Of a DNA stretch of 64,000 nucleotides, positions 24,971-36,651 are shown one piece after another (position 1 is the first letter of the stretch; every line of letters starts with the position of its first letter). The stretch is from Marasmius tenuissimus (taxonomy: Eukaryota > Basidiomycota > Agaricomycetes > Agaricales > Marasmiaceae), in the NCBI GenBank assembly GCA_029532415.1, contig JAQOTA010000053.1, positions 2,542,001-2,606,000 on the forward strand. Reading direction: 5' to 3'. A program made the position numbers and the translations under genes. Below the pieces are notes generated by a model that was given only the letters and a program-made list of their open reading frames with translations, did not search any database and was not told the DNA's origin.

Positions 24971-26477
24971 TTGTCTAAATTCCCTAACACAAATAAATTG
25001 TTCTCGCACCCTTGAAAAAGGAGCGAATGAAATTGAAAGGAAACCTGAATACGCTACCCACGCCTATCTTACGCCCACGAAATAACTGCATGAATGTGTA
25101 CGACCATTCATACACCTCCCTTTACTTCCGCTACCCCTAAAACTCTCTACCACCCGCCACGCACGAAAAAGAGTCATGTCGAAATTGTTCACCATTACGA
25201 CCCTTAATACGAACCTCCTGCCCAACCTCTTTACTGTCGATAGCCCCCTAATTCGCCCTCCGTCGTCTTCCTTTTACCTTCTTCCTGGACAATATTTTGA
25301 TTTATTATTATTATTTATATAGAGCGTTTACGGATGACTGGACGGAACTACTGGGAGTCGGGCTGGAGTATTTGGCGGTCGTATCTATTTCGGAGGTGAT
25401 TCTATCGTGCATCTTTGGACTATCTTGCTTTCTCGTTGCATATCTTGTTAGCTTCGTAGCAGAAATTCAATCAAATTAAACAGCACTATCCACTATCGCA
25501 TTACCATCGTCGACAGCTGGAGTTGTGGTCCTGTGGAACAGTGGAAGACCGACGTGGCACTCGCATAGCTCATCCGTCGGACCGTCGGATGTTGTTTGAA
25601 CCGGTAGAGAGCATGTGATCATGAGCGTCAAAACAAACGGTAACCGGTAAGTTAAAGCACCCGTTAAGATGCCACCATGTCCCTGGCGACTTTACCTTTG
25701 CTTCAACTTCATCACAATCTACGATCCACCATGGCCAACCGCAACCCACGACGCTCTTCAATTGTCTCTATTTATGACGATTCTACGTGAGTCCAGACAA
25801 TCATTAATATCGCAGAAGGCTGTAATCTGTCCGGCAGTCATTGATCCTGTTCGACATCTTCATTGAACGGAACGGTCGGCCCATGACGCGACTTGATCTG
25901 CTTTGATCTGCCAGATTCTCGGGGGACTCGAATCCCATTTACAGACGAGTGGCTTGATATCGATCAGCGCTGTGTATCCAGGGCTATCATCTTCAACCTC
26001 TGGCTATGTTATGTGGTATATGCTGTACGAACGAAACCAGGTGGTATGTTTACAATGCCTCTTTGCTACTGGTTCCGCCAAATTCAGCGGTCCAATCAAA
26101 GGATTGCGCTATGAGCAGGGCACATCTAGAGACTGTGATGAGGCCAAAATGACGCCCAATCGATGTGGGAACCCGGAGTCTGATTGCCAGCTGCTTGTTG
26201 GTAGACGGTGCTATGCTGAATGTTCATACCTCTCTCTGATTCTTCCCTCCATCAGCGACCGGATTTCTCGCAGCCTCGAGCTCTTTTTCGTTCTCTACGC
26301 TCCTTACGTGCAGGTCACTTTTGAATCTCAGGCTTGAGGCCTGGATCATTTTATTCTCTCGATATCGTGAACTTTTGGGGTTCTGGCCACATTTCTGAGC
26401 TATCCCGGCACCATTTGGCATAACAAGTCTCCCTACGAATCATGACAGTGGGCAACATAGATAAAAACACATCGGAC
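24971..26477. other. gene-poor stretch, possible unrecognised exons
   Basis: A frame at 25903-26337 (+) and a short ATG frame at 25730 (MANRNPRRSSIVSIYDDST) could be parts of a small spliced gene, but no join gave a recognisable product. I do not call a gene here. Confidence 0.4.
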
Positions 26478-28055
26478 CATGGTTTTCGTGCAATGACGTG
26501 TGTGATTCTTTTCCTCCTTTTGTTCTCTTGTTTCTAACTCGTATGTCAGAGACTTACCTCTAGTAAGAGCCGGATCGCCTTCTATCTCAACTCTGATCAC
26601 TCAAATCGGCCTTCATTACAGTTTCTGGGGTATATCATAAGCTTTTTTCTGCAGGGAGTGCTCTGCGTTCAAGTCTGTGCGTATATTGCACACTCACGAT
26701 TAGTATCTTACTCAGCTGACCGACGAATTCCTTCAGTCACATATTGCCTCGCCTTCAAGAATGATCGCAAGTGGATGAAATTTGCGGGTAAAAAATGGCA
26801 TATTCCTTTCTTTGGCAGCGAAAGCGCTAACATTCTCACATTCGCTGTATTTTAGTTTGGTTCGTATTCGCCCTGGAATGGGTCTCTACTGTTATCGCGT
26901 CTGTGGTCGCCCTAAGCAGTATAGTATCTACGGGTCGGTTGTTCGATGCCGTCGACTACATGCCGTTCAAAATTTTGTCACCACTTTGTGGTTTGGGTAA
27001 GAACACCTTGGTTTCGGCTATGCTGCCCGGACCTCGGTCTAACGCCTCTGCTCTTCTAGTTGTCCTTGTGGTTCACACGTTCTACTGTATTCGCATCTAT
27101 GTGCTAGGTGGACACAAGATAATTATAGGTCTCATTTCGACGGTTTGTCTTTAGTTACCCACACTCGCGGACACCGCTTTCTCAACGAAGGTCGCAATTA
27201 CAGCTGTCACTAGGCCAGTGTGTGATGGTAAATATCGCTGGATTTACGGTCTGTACAGTGCGTTTCCCTTCGAACATACCTCTGACGCTACTTTATTCGA
27301 TAGTCGCCACTCGGAGTTGGGGAGGAGGTTCTAAATAACTCGTTGGTCAAAGTCGCATGCATCGTGAGTGGAACATATTCACAGAAGGCGAAGTGCGCGC
27401 TCAACAACGATCCCCAGACCTGGCTGAGTTTCACCGCCATAAACGATTTCTTTATTGCAATGACGTTGGTCATACTGGTGCGTTTGACCGTGTCTCTACT
27501 CCCGCACCAACTCTTACTGCCCGCACACCAGCTTACGAGGGCCTCTCGGTCCATGCTGACATCCAGGGCAAAATCACGAGTGGAGAGGGGAATGATGATC
27601 TGCGTGGAAACAGGGCTTATAACCGGCTTGGGAGCACTTCTGGAGCTAGTGTTCTATTTCGCGTTCAAGCAGAGTTTCATTCATTTCATCCTGTATGTTG
27701 ACTGCTTGTACGCCAATTCTGCTTGCGCTCACGAACCGATTTACCAGGTTCTACATCTTGCCGAAACTGTGGGTAATCCAGATTTTTTTGGGGACTTCTC
27801 TTTGTGACAGGTTTGTCTGGGACTATCTTTAGCTATTCAAACTGTATGTTAGCCACGTTGAATGCTCGTTTGGCTATTCCTGGTCGCACATTTCGAGGGA
27901 GCGGAGAATGGGAATGGGCACATCGGGTGCGAGCTCTCGTGGAAATAGAGGAGAGGGTAGCTTCGCTCACTGGCTCACTCGGAGCGGCTCGACCCCTTTC
28001 GACGCAGTCTTCCCTATCGGAGGAGAAGGAGAAAGTGAGTTTGCATCATTCTTGA
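26478..28055 (+). CDS. DUF6534-type multi-pass membrane protein
   Basis: Member of the large basidiomycete family of seven-helix membrane proteins with a C-terminal DUF6534 domain; function unknown. Reconstructed segments in order: FLGYIISFFLQGVLCVQVF, then (after an intron) TYCLAFKNDRKWMKFA, VWFVFALEWVSTVIASVVAL, VVLVVHTFYCIRIYVLGGHK, TWLSFTAINDFFIAMTLVIL, VERGMMICVETGLITGLGAL and FYILPKLYSNCMLATLNARL. The last two are the family hallmarks. About eight GT-AG introns of 50-75 bp are required. The N-terminal exon is uncertain: the ATG at 26478 spliced to the acceptor before 26622 is one option. The end is also uncertain: either the stop at 28055 or a further splice from about 28032. No pathway neighbours. 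Confidence 0.65.
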
Positions 28056-28528
28056 GGTGTCTACCCGTACTTATCGACGACCGCCTACGTTTCTCTAGAG
28101 CAGCGACTGTGGCAGTACCTCAGGCTGCTCTGAGTGTTCTGAGTGCTCCGGAAATATCGAAGCATTTTGGTCTACATATACCCCAGTAAACAAGTACACG
28201 TTTGCTTTTCAACATGTTGCGCCGACTCGTTCGCTGCACAGCTGCGACGCTGCATCGGTGGCTGGACTTTCTTGTAGAAATAGTTTGCCCTCGATTGCGA
28301 GAAAGGACTCGTAGCCTCTTTATAGGACTGTATCTTATCTTTAGTGTTGTACTTCTCATGCAATGGAACATTTGGGCTCTGGGATCATATTTATGTTGGA
28401 TTTATGGCTTGAAATTGAAGTGCGTCCCGGACCGCACTACCGTAGCGCGGGCTGCCGTAGCCGTAAGGCGTTGAATCGCCGTTGATAATGACAGCTTCAA
28501 CCTTTACCTCGACTCTCATTCTCTCGTG
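28056..28528. other. intergenic stretch before MED6
   Basis: No gene is supported. If the preceding membrane protein is spliced at its end, a cysteine-rich frame from about 28100 would become its tail, but this is speculative. Confidence 0.4.
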
Positions 28529-29596
28529 ATGGATTTGAATGATCTTCACCCACCGGATGACTACAGTCACAGGTTCTTTATTTGGCACGAATGGATTCAG
28601 GTCTACTTCCCACTGAACTTGCAATGTTCGGCCCACTGAACCCCCGTTCAGGCGAATGGACCTCTCACCACGGAAAACGTTTTCGAATACTTCACGACAT
28701 CGATGTTCTACGACAAGCAGAGTAACAATCAAGTCCTACGCATGCAGACGATACATACCGGAATGCCTCTGGTGAATGAAGCCGAAGAACTCAAGTGCAT
28801 TCTCCTCTGTTTCGTTTGACGTGCCTTGGCCTCATCCACATTTGATATAGGCGATTTACAGGCGTCGAATTCGCCGTTGTACATGCTCAACCGCCGTCTT
28901 TATTTATCATACACAAACGTGAAAGAATGTCGCCGGAGGAAGGTCAGCAAAAGCTATGGATTGCATCGCCCTCAGCTCACTGACCATTAGTGAAACCTCT
29001 CGCTGCGTATTTCATCATGAATAACCGAATATATCAATCGCCGGATATCTACACGGTTCTCTCCAATCGTTTGGTACGCTTTTCTCCAGTATATCCTATG
29101 ACCGCGAGTACTCAGACAGTTCTCTCAGCTCACCTCGCTCAACTCAATCCAAACCTCGCTGGAGACCTTGCGAAGGCACAGGCCTGACTACACTCCCAGA
29201 ACAGGATTTGTCTGGCCAATTGTGGACCCCTCTCTATCGACCGACGCAAACAAGAAACAGGAAGACGCGAATGATATCGACGAGCGAGAGGCGCCATCGA
29301 CGACCGAAACAAAAACTTCCGGCACTTCCAGTTCCTCCAAGAAGCTTCAGAACAATATGCTCCTCATGAACGCTATGAGAACGACTGCAGCTCATTCAAA
29401 GGGGGCACTGTCATCCAGTGTGCTAGCTCGGAGTGCCGAAAGCTTGCCTCCAGAACCATCTGCGGGGATGACAGCCAACCGTTCCTCTGTCACGCCAGCA
29501 CCGATTTCCGTGGCGCCGACTCCCAAGAATGTCGCACAGGAACCGGGCACCAAAACTTCCTCGGGACAAACAAAGAAGAAACGGAAACGTAAGTGA
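28529..29596 (+). CDS. MED6: Mediator complex subunit 6
   Basis: Subunit of the head module of Mediator, the RNA polymerase II coactivator in the nucleus. Five exons: 28529-28600, 28652-28794, 28851-28942, 28991-29073 and 29129-29596 (285 aa). Conserved blocks: FFIWHEWIQ at the N-terminus, NVFEYFTTSMFYDKQSNNQV, then FTGVEFAVVHAQPPSLFII, AAYFIMNNRIYQSPDIYTVL and RPDYTPRTGFVWPI. These are the diagnostic MED6 motifs in the right order. The last third is a low-complexity Ser/Thr/Ala-rich tail ending in a run of Lys/Arg (KKKRKRK), a likely nuclear-localisation signal. All joins keep frame. No defect is seen. Confidence 0.95.
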
Positions 29597-30274
29597 AACA
29601 CAGGTTCATGGAACAAGTCAGGGTCAGCTCATGCCCCGACAGGGACAATGAACGCCAATTCCCCGGAGGGCTCGTTGTAATACTTTGGCTTATCTGGACT
29701 CATGGCGTACGAATATTGCCAAAACCGATTTAACATGGTCTTGGTTACCGAACGAGCAGATAGAGAGCAAGTAGGCTTTGGCCACTTCTCTATCCATTTC
29801 TAGTGGCCGATATTCAAACGTCTTCTTATACCAGATCCATGGGCATCGTCAGGCACTCACAAAGGGTTCCGGCGTTACCTACCTAGCGGGACAGCGGGAG
29901 CTAGGGCAAAAATGGGCAAGCAGCTGGGTTGAGCGGCGCTCGAATTGATACATGCATTTTCATGGTTGACCCATTACTTATATCCCAAACGGTGGATTGG
30001 ATTGACCATACAGTGTGGTACATGACCGACACGCGAACGTTGTCAGCCGTTGCTGACGAAAAAGATACTGATAAGCTGGACGAACACAAACTTGGTAATC
30101 CGGATTCCGTGAGATTTCAAGATCACAGACCTGATCCAGATTGTTGACCATGTTGTGTGTACCATCTTTCCAATATGCCTCGATCTTCCCGAAACATTCT
30201 CAAGCCAGGGTCCGTTGTTCTGACGGGTATAAGAGGATGGTTGTCGAAGAGAATTATTCGTTGCTCTCAATATC
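29597..30274 (+). promoter_or_regulatory. intergenic region with a TATA-like element for the first SDR gene
   Basis: A TATAAG element at 30228-30233 lies 47 bp upstream of the ATG at 30275. The rest has no supported gene. Confidence 0.4.
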
Positions 30275-31504
30275 ATGGCTGAGGTAGTCACCCCCCTCGT
30301 CTGGTTGATAACAGGGACCTCGTACGCGATTTCGCTATTTACAATCATTTGCTACGAACTAACGAAGAAGTAGAAGTGGTTTTGGACGCGAATTGGCCAT
30401 AGCAGCTTTGGAAAGAGGAGACTGGGTCATCGCTACTTCACGAGCACGGTCCTTTTCTCGTCTCGAAGACCTCGAGCAGAAAGGAGCAAAAATCTTGGAA
30501 CTCGACGTGACTGCGCCTCTTGAGCAGCTGAACGAGATTGCGAAGCGAGCTGTCGCGTTCTACGGAAAAATAGACGTTCTGGTTAACAATGCTGGGTACC
30601 TCCACATCGGGACTCTCGAGGAAAGCACGTACGTCTTCTCCCGTTTTCTCGCGCGCCGTTGCACCCTTCTTTGGACTCACCATAGTTAACATAAACCTTC
30701 CCAGGCCGCAAGAGACTTACGACCAATTCAAGTCAGTTTTTTTTTTGAATAAGAGCACCACAATGGACTGGACTGATCGAACACCTTCGCTCCAGTACCA
30801 TCGTGTTCGGTGCCCTGAACATATGCCGTGCAGTTTTACCATTCATGCGTCAACGTCGCACTGGAACAATTGCATTCATAGGCTCCATAGGTGGCTGGGG
30901 GTGCGATGACACATCGGTCCTCCTTGTATCTTGACTAACAAACAGACGCAGGGGTTTGGCGAATGTAGGTCTCTACATAGCTGCGAAACACGCACTACGA
31001 GGTACGCACGCCGTCCTCCTTGATATTTCGGAGTGGCCAACGTTTTCGTTAGGTCTTTCGTCCACCCTGCATCAAGAGATCTCCCCTTTGGGTCTCCGAA
31101 GTATCTGTGTTGATCTGGGGTACTTTCGGACAGCTTTCCTAAAGGAAGGCCGTTGCTTACAGTCGGCTACACGGTTGGACGATTACCGACAAATTGCTGA
31201 AGAATCACGCGAAGTTTTGCAAGGTCAGCGAGTATTCAGGTTTCCCCCTTCTCTTTTACTCAATCCAACATGATCATTTCTAGCTGCGGATGGAAAGCAG
31301 GCTGGAGACCCTGTAAAAGGAGCTCGCGTCCTTATTGACCTTGTTCATGCAGATGGCATGAAGGGTCGACCGTTTCCGACGAACATCCAGCTCGGTAGCG
31401 ACTGCTATACTGGGGTCAAGAACATCTGCGAACAAGCTCTCAATAACTTGGACAACTGGAAGGACATCTCCTGTAGCACCGAATTTCCCAAAACTCTTCA
31501 GTAA
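30275..31504 (+). CDS. classical short-chain dehydrogenase/reductase, tandem copy 1
   Basis: NAD(P)-dependent oxidoreductase of the classical SDR family. Seven exons: 30275-30321, 30374-30628, 30705-30731, 30796-30900, 30952-31001, 31053-31223 and 31284-31504 (291 aa). Cofactor loop TGTSSGFG; NNAG present in VDVLVNNAGYL-like sequence (IDVLVNNAG); catalytic Ser in IGSIGGW; catalytic Tyr and Lys in LYIAAKHALRG. ATSRARS after strand 2 gives basic residues that favour NADP. The nearest paralogue is the gene at 32507: the internal exon lengths (255, 27, 105, 50, 171) are identical. Substrate unknown. Confidence 0.9.
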
Positions 31505-32506
31505 CCAAATGTAATGTCTACATTCGTAGAACATTCTCAGAACACGACCAAATGAGACTGAGTTTCGGACAGTCATGGTAGTAGTTGTGACGTTAAGGGA
31601 CTCATATGGTTTGTGGCGCAGGTGAAGGGAGAAGGTATTCATGCTTCTACAGTGGGGTCAGTATGTACTTTGATTTGCGAAAGCGAGACCGAGACTGGCC
31701 TACTCAATTCCGCGCAATCTTCGCGTTCAACTGCTCCCTTACTAGGATTATATTCATTAGTGAATCAGTATCCAGAGCCGCGGGTGCAAGAGCCATTTCC
31801 TGAATTGTAACTCTCGTTCGTAGAATTCCAAGGTTCGCTTTGCCTATCTCAATCTACGCTCATCCAATTTAATTTACTCTTTCACAGTGCTCACACAAGT
31901 GGCTAAGAGCCATTTTGGAGGCAGAATGGTGTCCCGTCTGACTTCCTTCCACGACGCTGCTCATCAGCGGGGCGTGAGATCCCCGGTATGGCCTGTTGGC
32001 TTGACTTGCGGGAAAAGCTGCGCTCGGCGGTTAATCGATACTCTCGTCCCTCTAGAATAAGGGCCTTGAGGGAATATCCGCGGTTTCGGCGTGTTTCCGG
32101 TGCCTCTCAAAATTCAGGACACCCAACGGCTGCTTCCCGAGAACCTGTCGCAGCGTCCCCTACGTGTTATACTTTAATCACTCCGACTCTGTGGGGAGTT
32201 GCGTGAGTCCATTTGCCTTCTCGAAGATAAATCACGATCCTAGTAGGTGCTTTTCCAGCATACTCGCATCACGAAGAAGGAACTTGGAACAATTTGCGAC
32301 CCGCCTAAGCCTTCGGGGCGCAACCGAGTGGGAGTGGCGCTGACTGATAAATCGATAATATTTTAATGTCTTCGGGCTCTAGTGGGTCGGGTCAAACCGA
32401 AGTGACTTCAAATCCCTGTATTGCCTTGCCACTTTGGACCGACATAAAAGTGCCTAGGTGCCCCCATAAAATTTTGAAAACATCCCAAGAACACACTCAA
32501 ACGATC
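31505..32506 (+). promoter_or_regulatory. spacer between the two SDR genes
   Basis: About 1 kb with no supported gene. A CATAAAAG element at 32443-32450 lies about 60 bp before the second SDR start and could be its TATA box. Confidence 0.4.
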
Positions 32507-33703
32507 ATGGCTCAACTCGTGTGGCTCATTACTGGTACATCGTACGTATGTGGCACCATACCACGCAACTTGATTCTCATGTGATCTCACAGTACTGGCA
32601 TTGGACGGGATCTGGTCATCGCCGCCCTCAATCGAGGGGACAAAGTCATAGCTACAGCAAGAGGCCGTTCTCTCGCTCAGATCAACGATCTCAAGGGAAA
32701 AGGCGCGGAAACCCTCGAGTTGGACGTGACGGACTCTCTTGACCGCCTGAAAGAGGTTGCGAAAAGAGCGGTATCTTTCTATGGAAGAGTGGATGTATTG
32801 GTAAACAACGCTGGTTACATCTTGGTTGGAGCCATCGAAGAGAGCACGTAAGTCTGTTCTAACAGCTGATAGTTGTGCCCCTCTGACTACAGGGCCGGTA
32901 TAGTCCAGAGGAGACATATAATCAATACAAGTAAGTTGTACAGTCCCGACTCGGATGAAGACCCCAGTCCCATATGGTCTACGTATACAGCACGAACGTG
33001 TTTGGTGCCTTGAATGTCAGCCGGGCTTTTTTGCCTTACATGCGTGAGCGCAAAACGGGGACAATCGTATTCATGGGGTCTCTGGGTGGATGGAAGTAAG
33101 GTCGTTTCTAGATTCTGTGTTTAGAACCACGACACTGATAGGCCATCAGGGGTGCACCCAATGCAGGGCTATACGTATCCACAAAATGGGCACTCCGAGG
33201 TCTGAAGTTATCTGGTGCATTCGCGAGGCTTTTGGACTAACTCCCGTTTTCCAGGCATTTCGCAAACCCTCCACGCCGAAATTGCACCGTTGGGCCTTCG
33301 TAGCACCTGTGTCGACTTTGGATATTTCCGTACATCTTTTCTATCTGGCGACCACCGGCAACCTCATGTTGCAAGGATACCCGACTATCAGGAAATGACA
33401 GAGCAAGTTGAAGCTGCGCTGCAAGGTGAGGACTCCTAAGGGCCGCTTCACGTGGTAATGCTAATCGGTCTTCCTCAAGCTTATAACGGAAACCAGCCGG
33501 GAGATCCCCAAAAAGGGGTTCAGGTCATCCTCGATCTTCTTCATGGGGATGGCGTCGCTCAAGGCAAACCTTTCCCGACGAGTATACAGTTCGGTAGTGA
33601 TTGCTACAACGTCGCCAAGGAACACTGCGAGACTGCACTCACCAATCTGGAGGAATGGAAGGACGTCTCCTACAGCACCGACTTTCCCAAGAATGAACAA
33701 TGA
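32507..33703 (+). CDS. classical short-chain dehydrogenase/reductase, tandem copy 2
   Basis: Paralogue of the preceding gene. Seven exons: 32507-32541, 32593-32847, 32904-32930, 32991-33095, 33150-33199, 33255-33425 and 33480-33703 (288 aa). Cofactor loop TGTSTGIG; VDVLVNNAGYIL; catalytic Ser in FMGSLGGW; catalytic Tyr and Lys in LYVSTKWALRG. The region after the active site (EIAPLGLRSTCVDFGYFRTS) is nearly the same as in copy 1. The N-terminus is four residues shorter. The two copies differ in the substrate-facing loops after FRT, so they may have different substrates. Both look intact. Confidence 0.9.
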
Positions 33704-33941
33704 TGGTCCTCGAGTTTCGGAGGTGGTTGTCAGCGCGAGGCCGATATCAAGTCCTACTGGCAGGCTCGCGGGAGACTGGGTGAATGTGTGCCAAGTAGAG
33801 GGCAGAAATTGTTTGAGGACACTGTGTACATCGACACATAGAAACTAGTATTATGAGTTATAGATACACGAGCAATTCATGGTGTCCGAGGAAGTGTTAG
33901 AACCTCAAATATTTCGAGGAAGTTGGAGATCCCCTTCAACT

Positions 33942-34462
33942 TTAAGAACGTTTTGGACGGCGAGGAGGCTCGAGCGGGAGAATATAACCGCTCATGTCGG
34001 TGGACTCCCGTGGGCGTGGAGGTGGTGGGCCTGTAAAGAATCCTGGCCCTCGTGGACTTACAGGGCCTGCCGAATGTGGGTTGTGTGTTCGGGATTGCCT
34101 CCTATGTCCGTTGGCTAAAAGTTTTGGGTCGTACGAGTACCCCGTGGTTGGAGGGGGTAGAGTATATTGACCGTCTAGAGTCGGGGGCGGGGACATGATC
34201 GGGGCATCGATCGGCGGCTGATTGAGGTGGGGTAAGTACAGGGTTCGAAAATAACGAGTGACAGCAAACATACCTGAGGTGGGCGCATAGGATACCTTGG
34301 GGGAGGCGTTACAAGGATGTAGGGTGGCCGCGGCGATGTCTGAGTTCGCGTCGCGGGGCTCTTCGTCAAAGAAGAGAAAGATGGTTTCTTGAATATCGAG
34401 GAAATGTTCCTGTCATTGCCATCACGTTGGCTTTTAGAGGAAGTTCCACGACGGGAGCTCAT
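33942..34462 (-). CDS. small proline-rich protein, unknown function
   Basis: Not recognised. Two exons: 34274-34462 and 33942-34217, joined in phase 0 across a 56 bp intron (154 aa). The N-terminal half is Ser/Arg/Lys-rich (MSSRRGTSSKSQRD, then ISSIFKKPSFSSLTKSPA). The second half is Pro/Tyr-rich (GQYTLPPPTTGYSYDP, GPGFFTGPPPPRPRES). No signal peptide, helix or metal-binding motif is seen, so it is likely disordered. A TATA box 50 bp upstream and a clean frame-keeping splice support a real gene. Confidence 0.6.
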
Positions 34463-35060
34463 TCTTCGAGAGGATGACGGCTGGTGGGTGAGCTGCACAT
34501 CCGGGCCCTGCTTTTATACCTACGAACAATATGTGGCATTGTGGTTTTGGCCCGCATAATGAAGAAATGGGAAACAATGAGAGTGGCAGATCCCAGAGCA
34601 GTTGGCGCACCGCTTGGACACCGACAATGGGATTACCTTGTTCGCTGCAAACCGTGGCCACATGTGGAGATGGCCCATCAACAACGGTGACGATTGTTCT
34701 CGAAAATGGAATGCTTCAAAGTAGAACGAGGTGAATTTGAAGTATAGATAGTTACAATAGGTTGACGGGCAAGTCGCCGTCCATTCGAGCCTCATGAAAC
34801 GAAAGCCAGACACCCGTGTATGTCGATTCGTGAGGCACACGTCCTGCTAAAGTGGCCATGGCTTCGTGCTGCCAGGTATTGGGGTAAACCGTCGAAAGGG
34901 AATACCGAGAAGAGAGCGAAGGCGGCCTAGGCTGATTTCCTCTAATGCGGTATGGGCGGTGTGTAATGTTGTCGATACACTCGTCGTGTGGGCACGGTGC
35001 CATTGAAATTGAGAATTACGATCGTGGAACGCACGAGTTCCACCACAATGGAGTGATGCA
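34463..35060. other. intergenic, upstream of proline-rich gene and 3' of UPF3
   Basis: Apart from the TATA box at 34511 no feature is seen. Short frames on both strands lack any domain. Confidence 0.45.
34511..34518 (-). promoter_or_regulatory. TATA box of the proline-rich gene
   Basis: TATAAAAG on the minus strand, about 50 bp upstream of the ATG at 34462. Confidence 0.55.
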
Positions 35061-36651
35061 CTAACCGCCTCTTCCCATCGAACCGCCACCCCTAGCCCCA
35101 CGTCCTCTCCCTCTCCCTCTCCCACGACCAAGACCAGGAGGCGGGCCTTGATGAGAAGCATCTGGTTCTGTACCTGCTCTGGCCGCTGGTTTATCCTCCC
35201 GCTTCAAAATGGCAGGGGGCGGTCCGCCACCTCGTTGTAAGATCCCTGGTACTGTCTGACTCTTTCCTGCAGCAGGGACACCAGTACTATCTCGACGGCG
35301 AGCCGTACGCTCGCGTTTAGGGGATCCTGTCTCCTTCGGCTTACTGCTTTCTCCGTTGGCAGGAGGTTGTGCAGCTTTCTTTTCCTGTGTGCTCTCCTGT
35401 CCTGGTTCCTTCTCTTTTTCTTTCTCCTTGTCCTTATTATCCTTCTCTCTGTCTTTACGAGATTTGCCTCCTGCGACACCACTGAGGGCTGCTTCAAATT
35501 GCCTGGAACCCAAACCAAGAACAGGACGACTTCGACGCGATGGGGGAGCGGTTGCATCATTCGTGGTAGCAGCGGAGGTCGACGGTGCTGCTGCCGCTGA
35601 GGGCGAAGCGACCTGTGCTGGGGATAAGTGTTGTTGCTGTTCACGAGCACGAGAGGCCTTCCCGGATTTGCGAGAAGTTGGACTTCCAGCGTGAGCGGGA
35701 TCAACATTAGCGGCGGCGGCAGCGACAGCAGCAGCCTTTTTGGCGGCTTTCTTGCTGGTAGGCGGAACTTCTGCGGCTGCTTTGGCAGACGTGGCCTTCT
35801 TCTTATCATCTTTACGGGTCAACACCTCGGGAGGATGAGCATGGTGGTTGCGCATCATGATCATCTTCTCTTTCGCCTCCTTTGCGGCCACTTTCTCGGC
35901 TTTCAAAGCTTCTAGTAGAGGTGTTGTCTTGGGTTGAGAGACGGGCTGCAAGGAGGCCACTGTACGGATAGTTAGGCTCGACTGTAGGTTGCAGAGTTAA
36001 ACCTCAACATACCGAGAGTTTCGATGGTTACTGCTTCCGTCGTGGGTTGGTTGAGAGTTTGAATGAATGAGATGTAATCCTCGTCTGAAGAGATCTTTAA
36101 ACGATCGTCAGGATGCATTCACGAATATCGTCACCTTGTTCAATAGTTCCAAGTCGTGCGTCTGCTTTCTTCTTGTCCGATGGAACCTTCTGGTACGGCG
36201 CATACTCAACGACCGCCTGGGACTCGTTGCCTATTGGTGTATCAGCTGAACAAGGCTCAAATAGATGTCGAACGACGTATACTAGCCTGATTTGTCTCTG
36301 AAGATGTGCCCATCGTAGCCTCGGTGAAATGGAGCAAGCTGTTCTTCGGACTTGAACGCAACGTAGGCACGGCTTGAGATGTTCTCCTTGTTCAAGCTGC
36401 AATAGTAGTTCTATAACATTACTGCCACCAGGTATTATAGGTAACAAGGCATACCGACTACGAAATTTGCCCTGATGATAACTCTTCCACGTTACAGTGT
36501 CGTCGGACACCCATTGCTGTACGCTCTGCCAGAATAGATCTTCGGGCAAGTTGGGTGGTAACCTTCGAATGACTATCTTCAACCTCTCTTGACCATGTTG
36601 TTGCTGTGATTTCTCCTTCTTGTCCTTCTTCGATTTGGTCGCGCTGGTCAT
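35061..36651 (-). CDS. UPF3: nonsense-mediated mRNA decay factor Upf3
   Basis: Smg-4/UPF3 family protein that links exon-junction or terminating ribosomes to Upf2/Upf1. Five exons: 36455-36651, 36287-36396, 36135-36230, 36013-36084 and 35061-35959 (457 aa). The UPF3 domain spans about residues 20-140, with KIVIRRLPPNLPEDLFWQSV at its start, LNKENISSRAYVAFKSEEQL in the middle and SQAVVEYAPYQKVPSDKKK at the end, followed by DEDYISFIQTL. The rest is low-complexity: Ala/Lys-rich, then a KE/KD-repeat charged stretch, then a C-terminal RGG-like run (GRGRGRGRGRGARGGGS), which may bind RNA. Intron 2 (36231-36286) appears to use a GC donor. All phases agree. Confidence 0.9.

Noticed and set aside
25920..25950. 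tRNA-like T-arm (ACTCGAATCCC)
   Set aside because: No matching stem, anticodon arm or D-arm nearby. No tRNA could be built anywhere in the window by eye.
25903..26337. Open frame upstream of the DUF6534 gene
   Set aside because: Could be an exon after the small ATG frame at 25730, but each join tried gave either a stop or an unrecognisable product.
35204..35809. 201-codon minus-strand frame rich in Arg/Pro
   Set aside because: It is another frame of the low-complexity part of UPF3.
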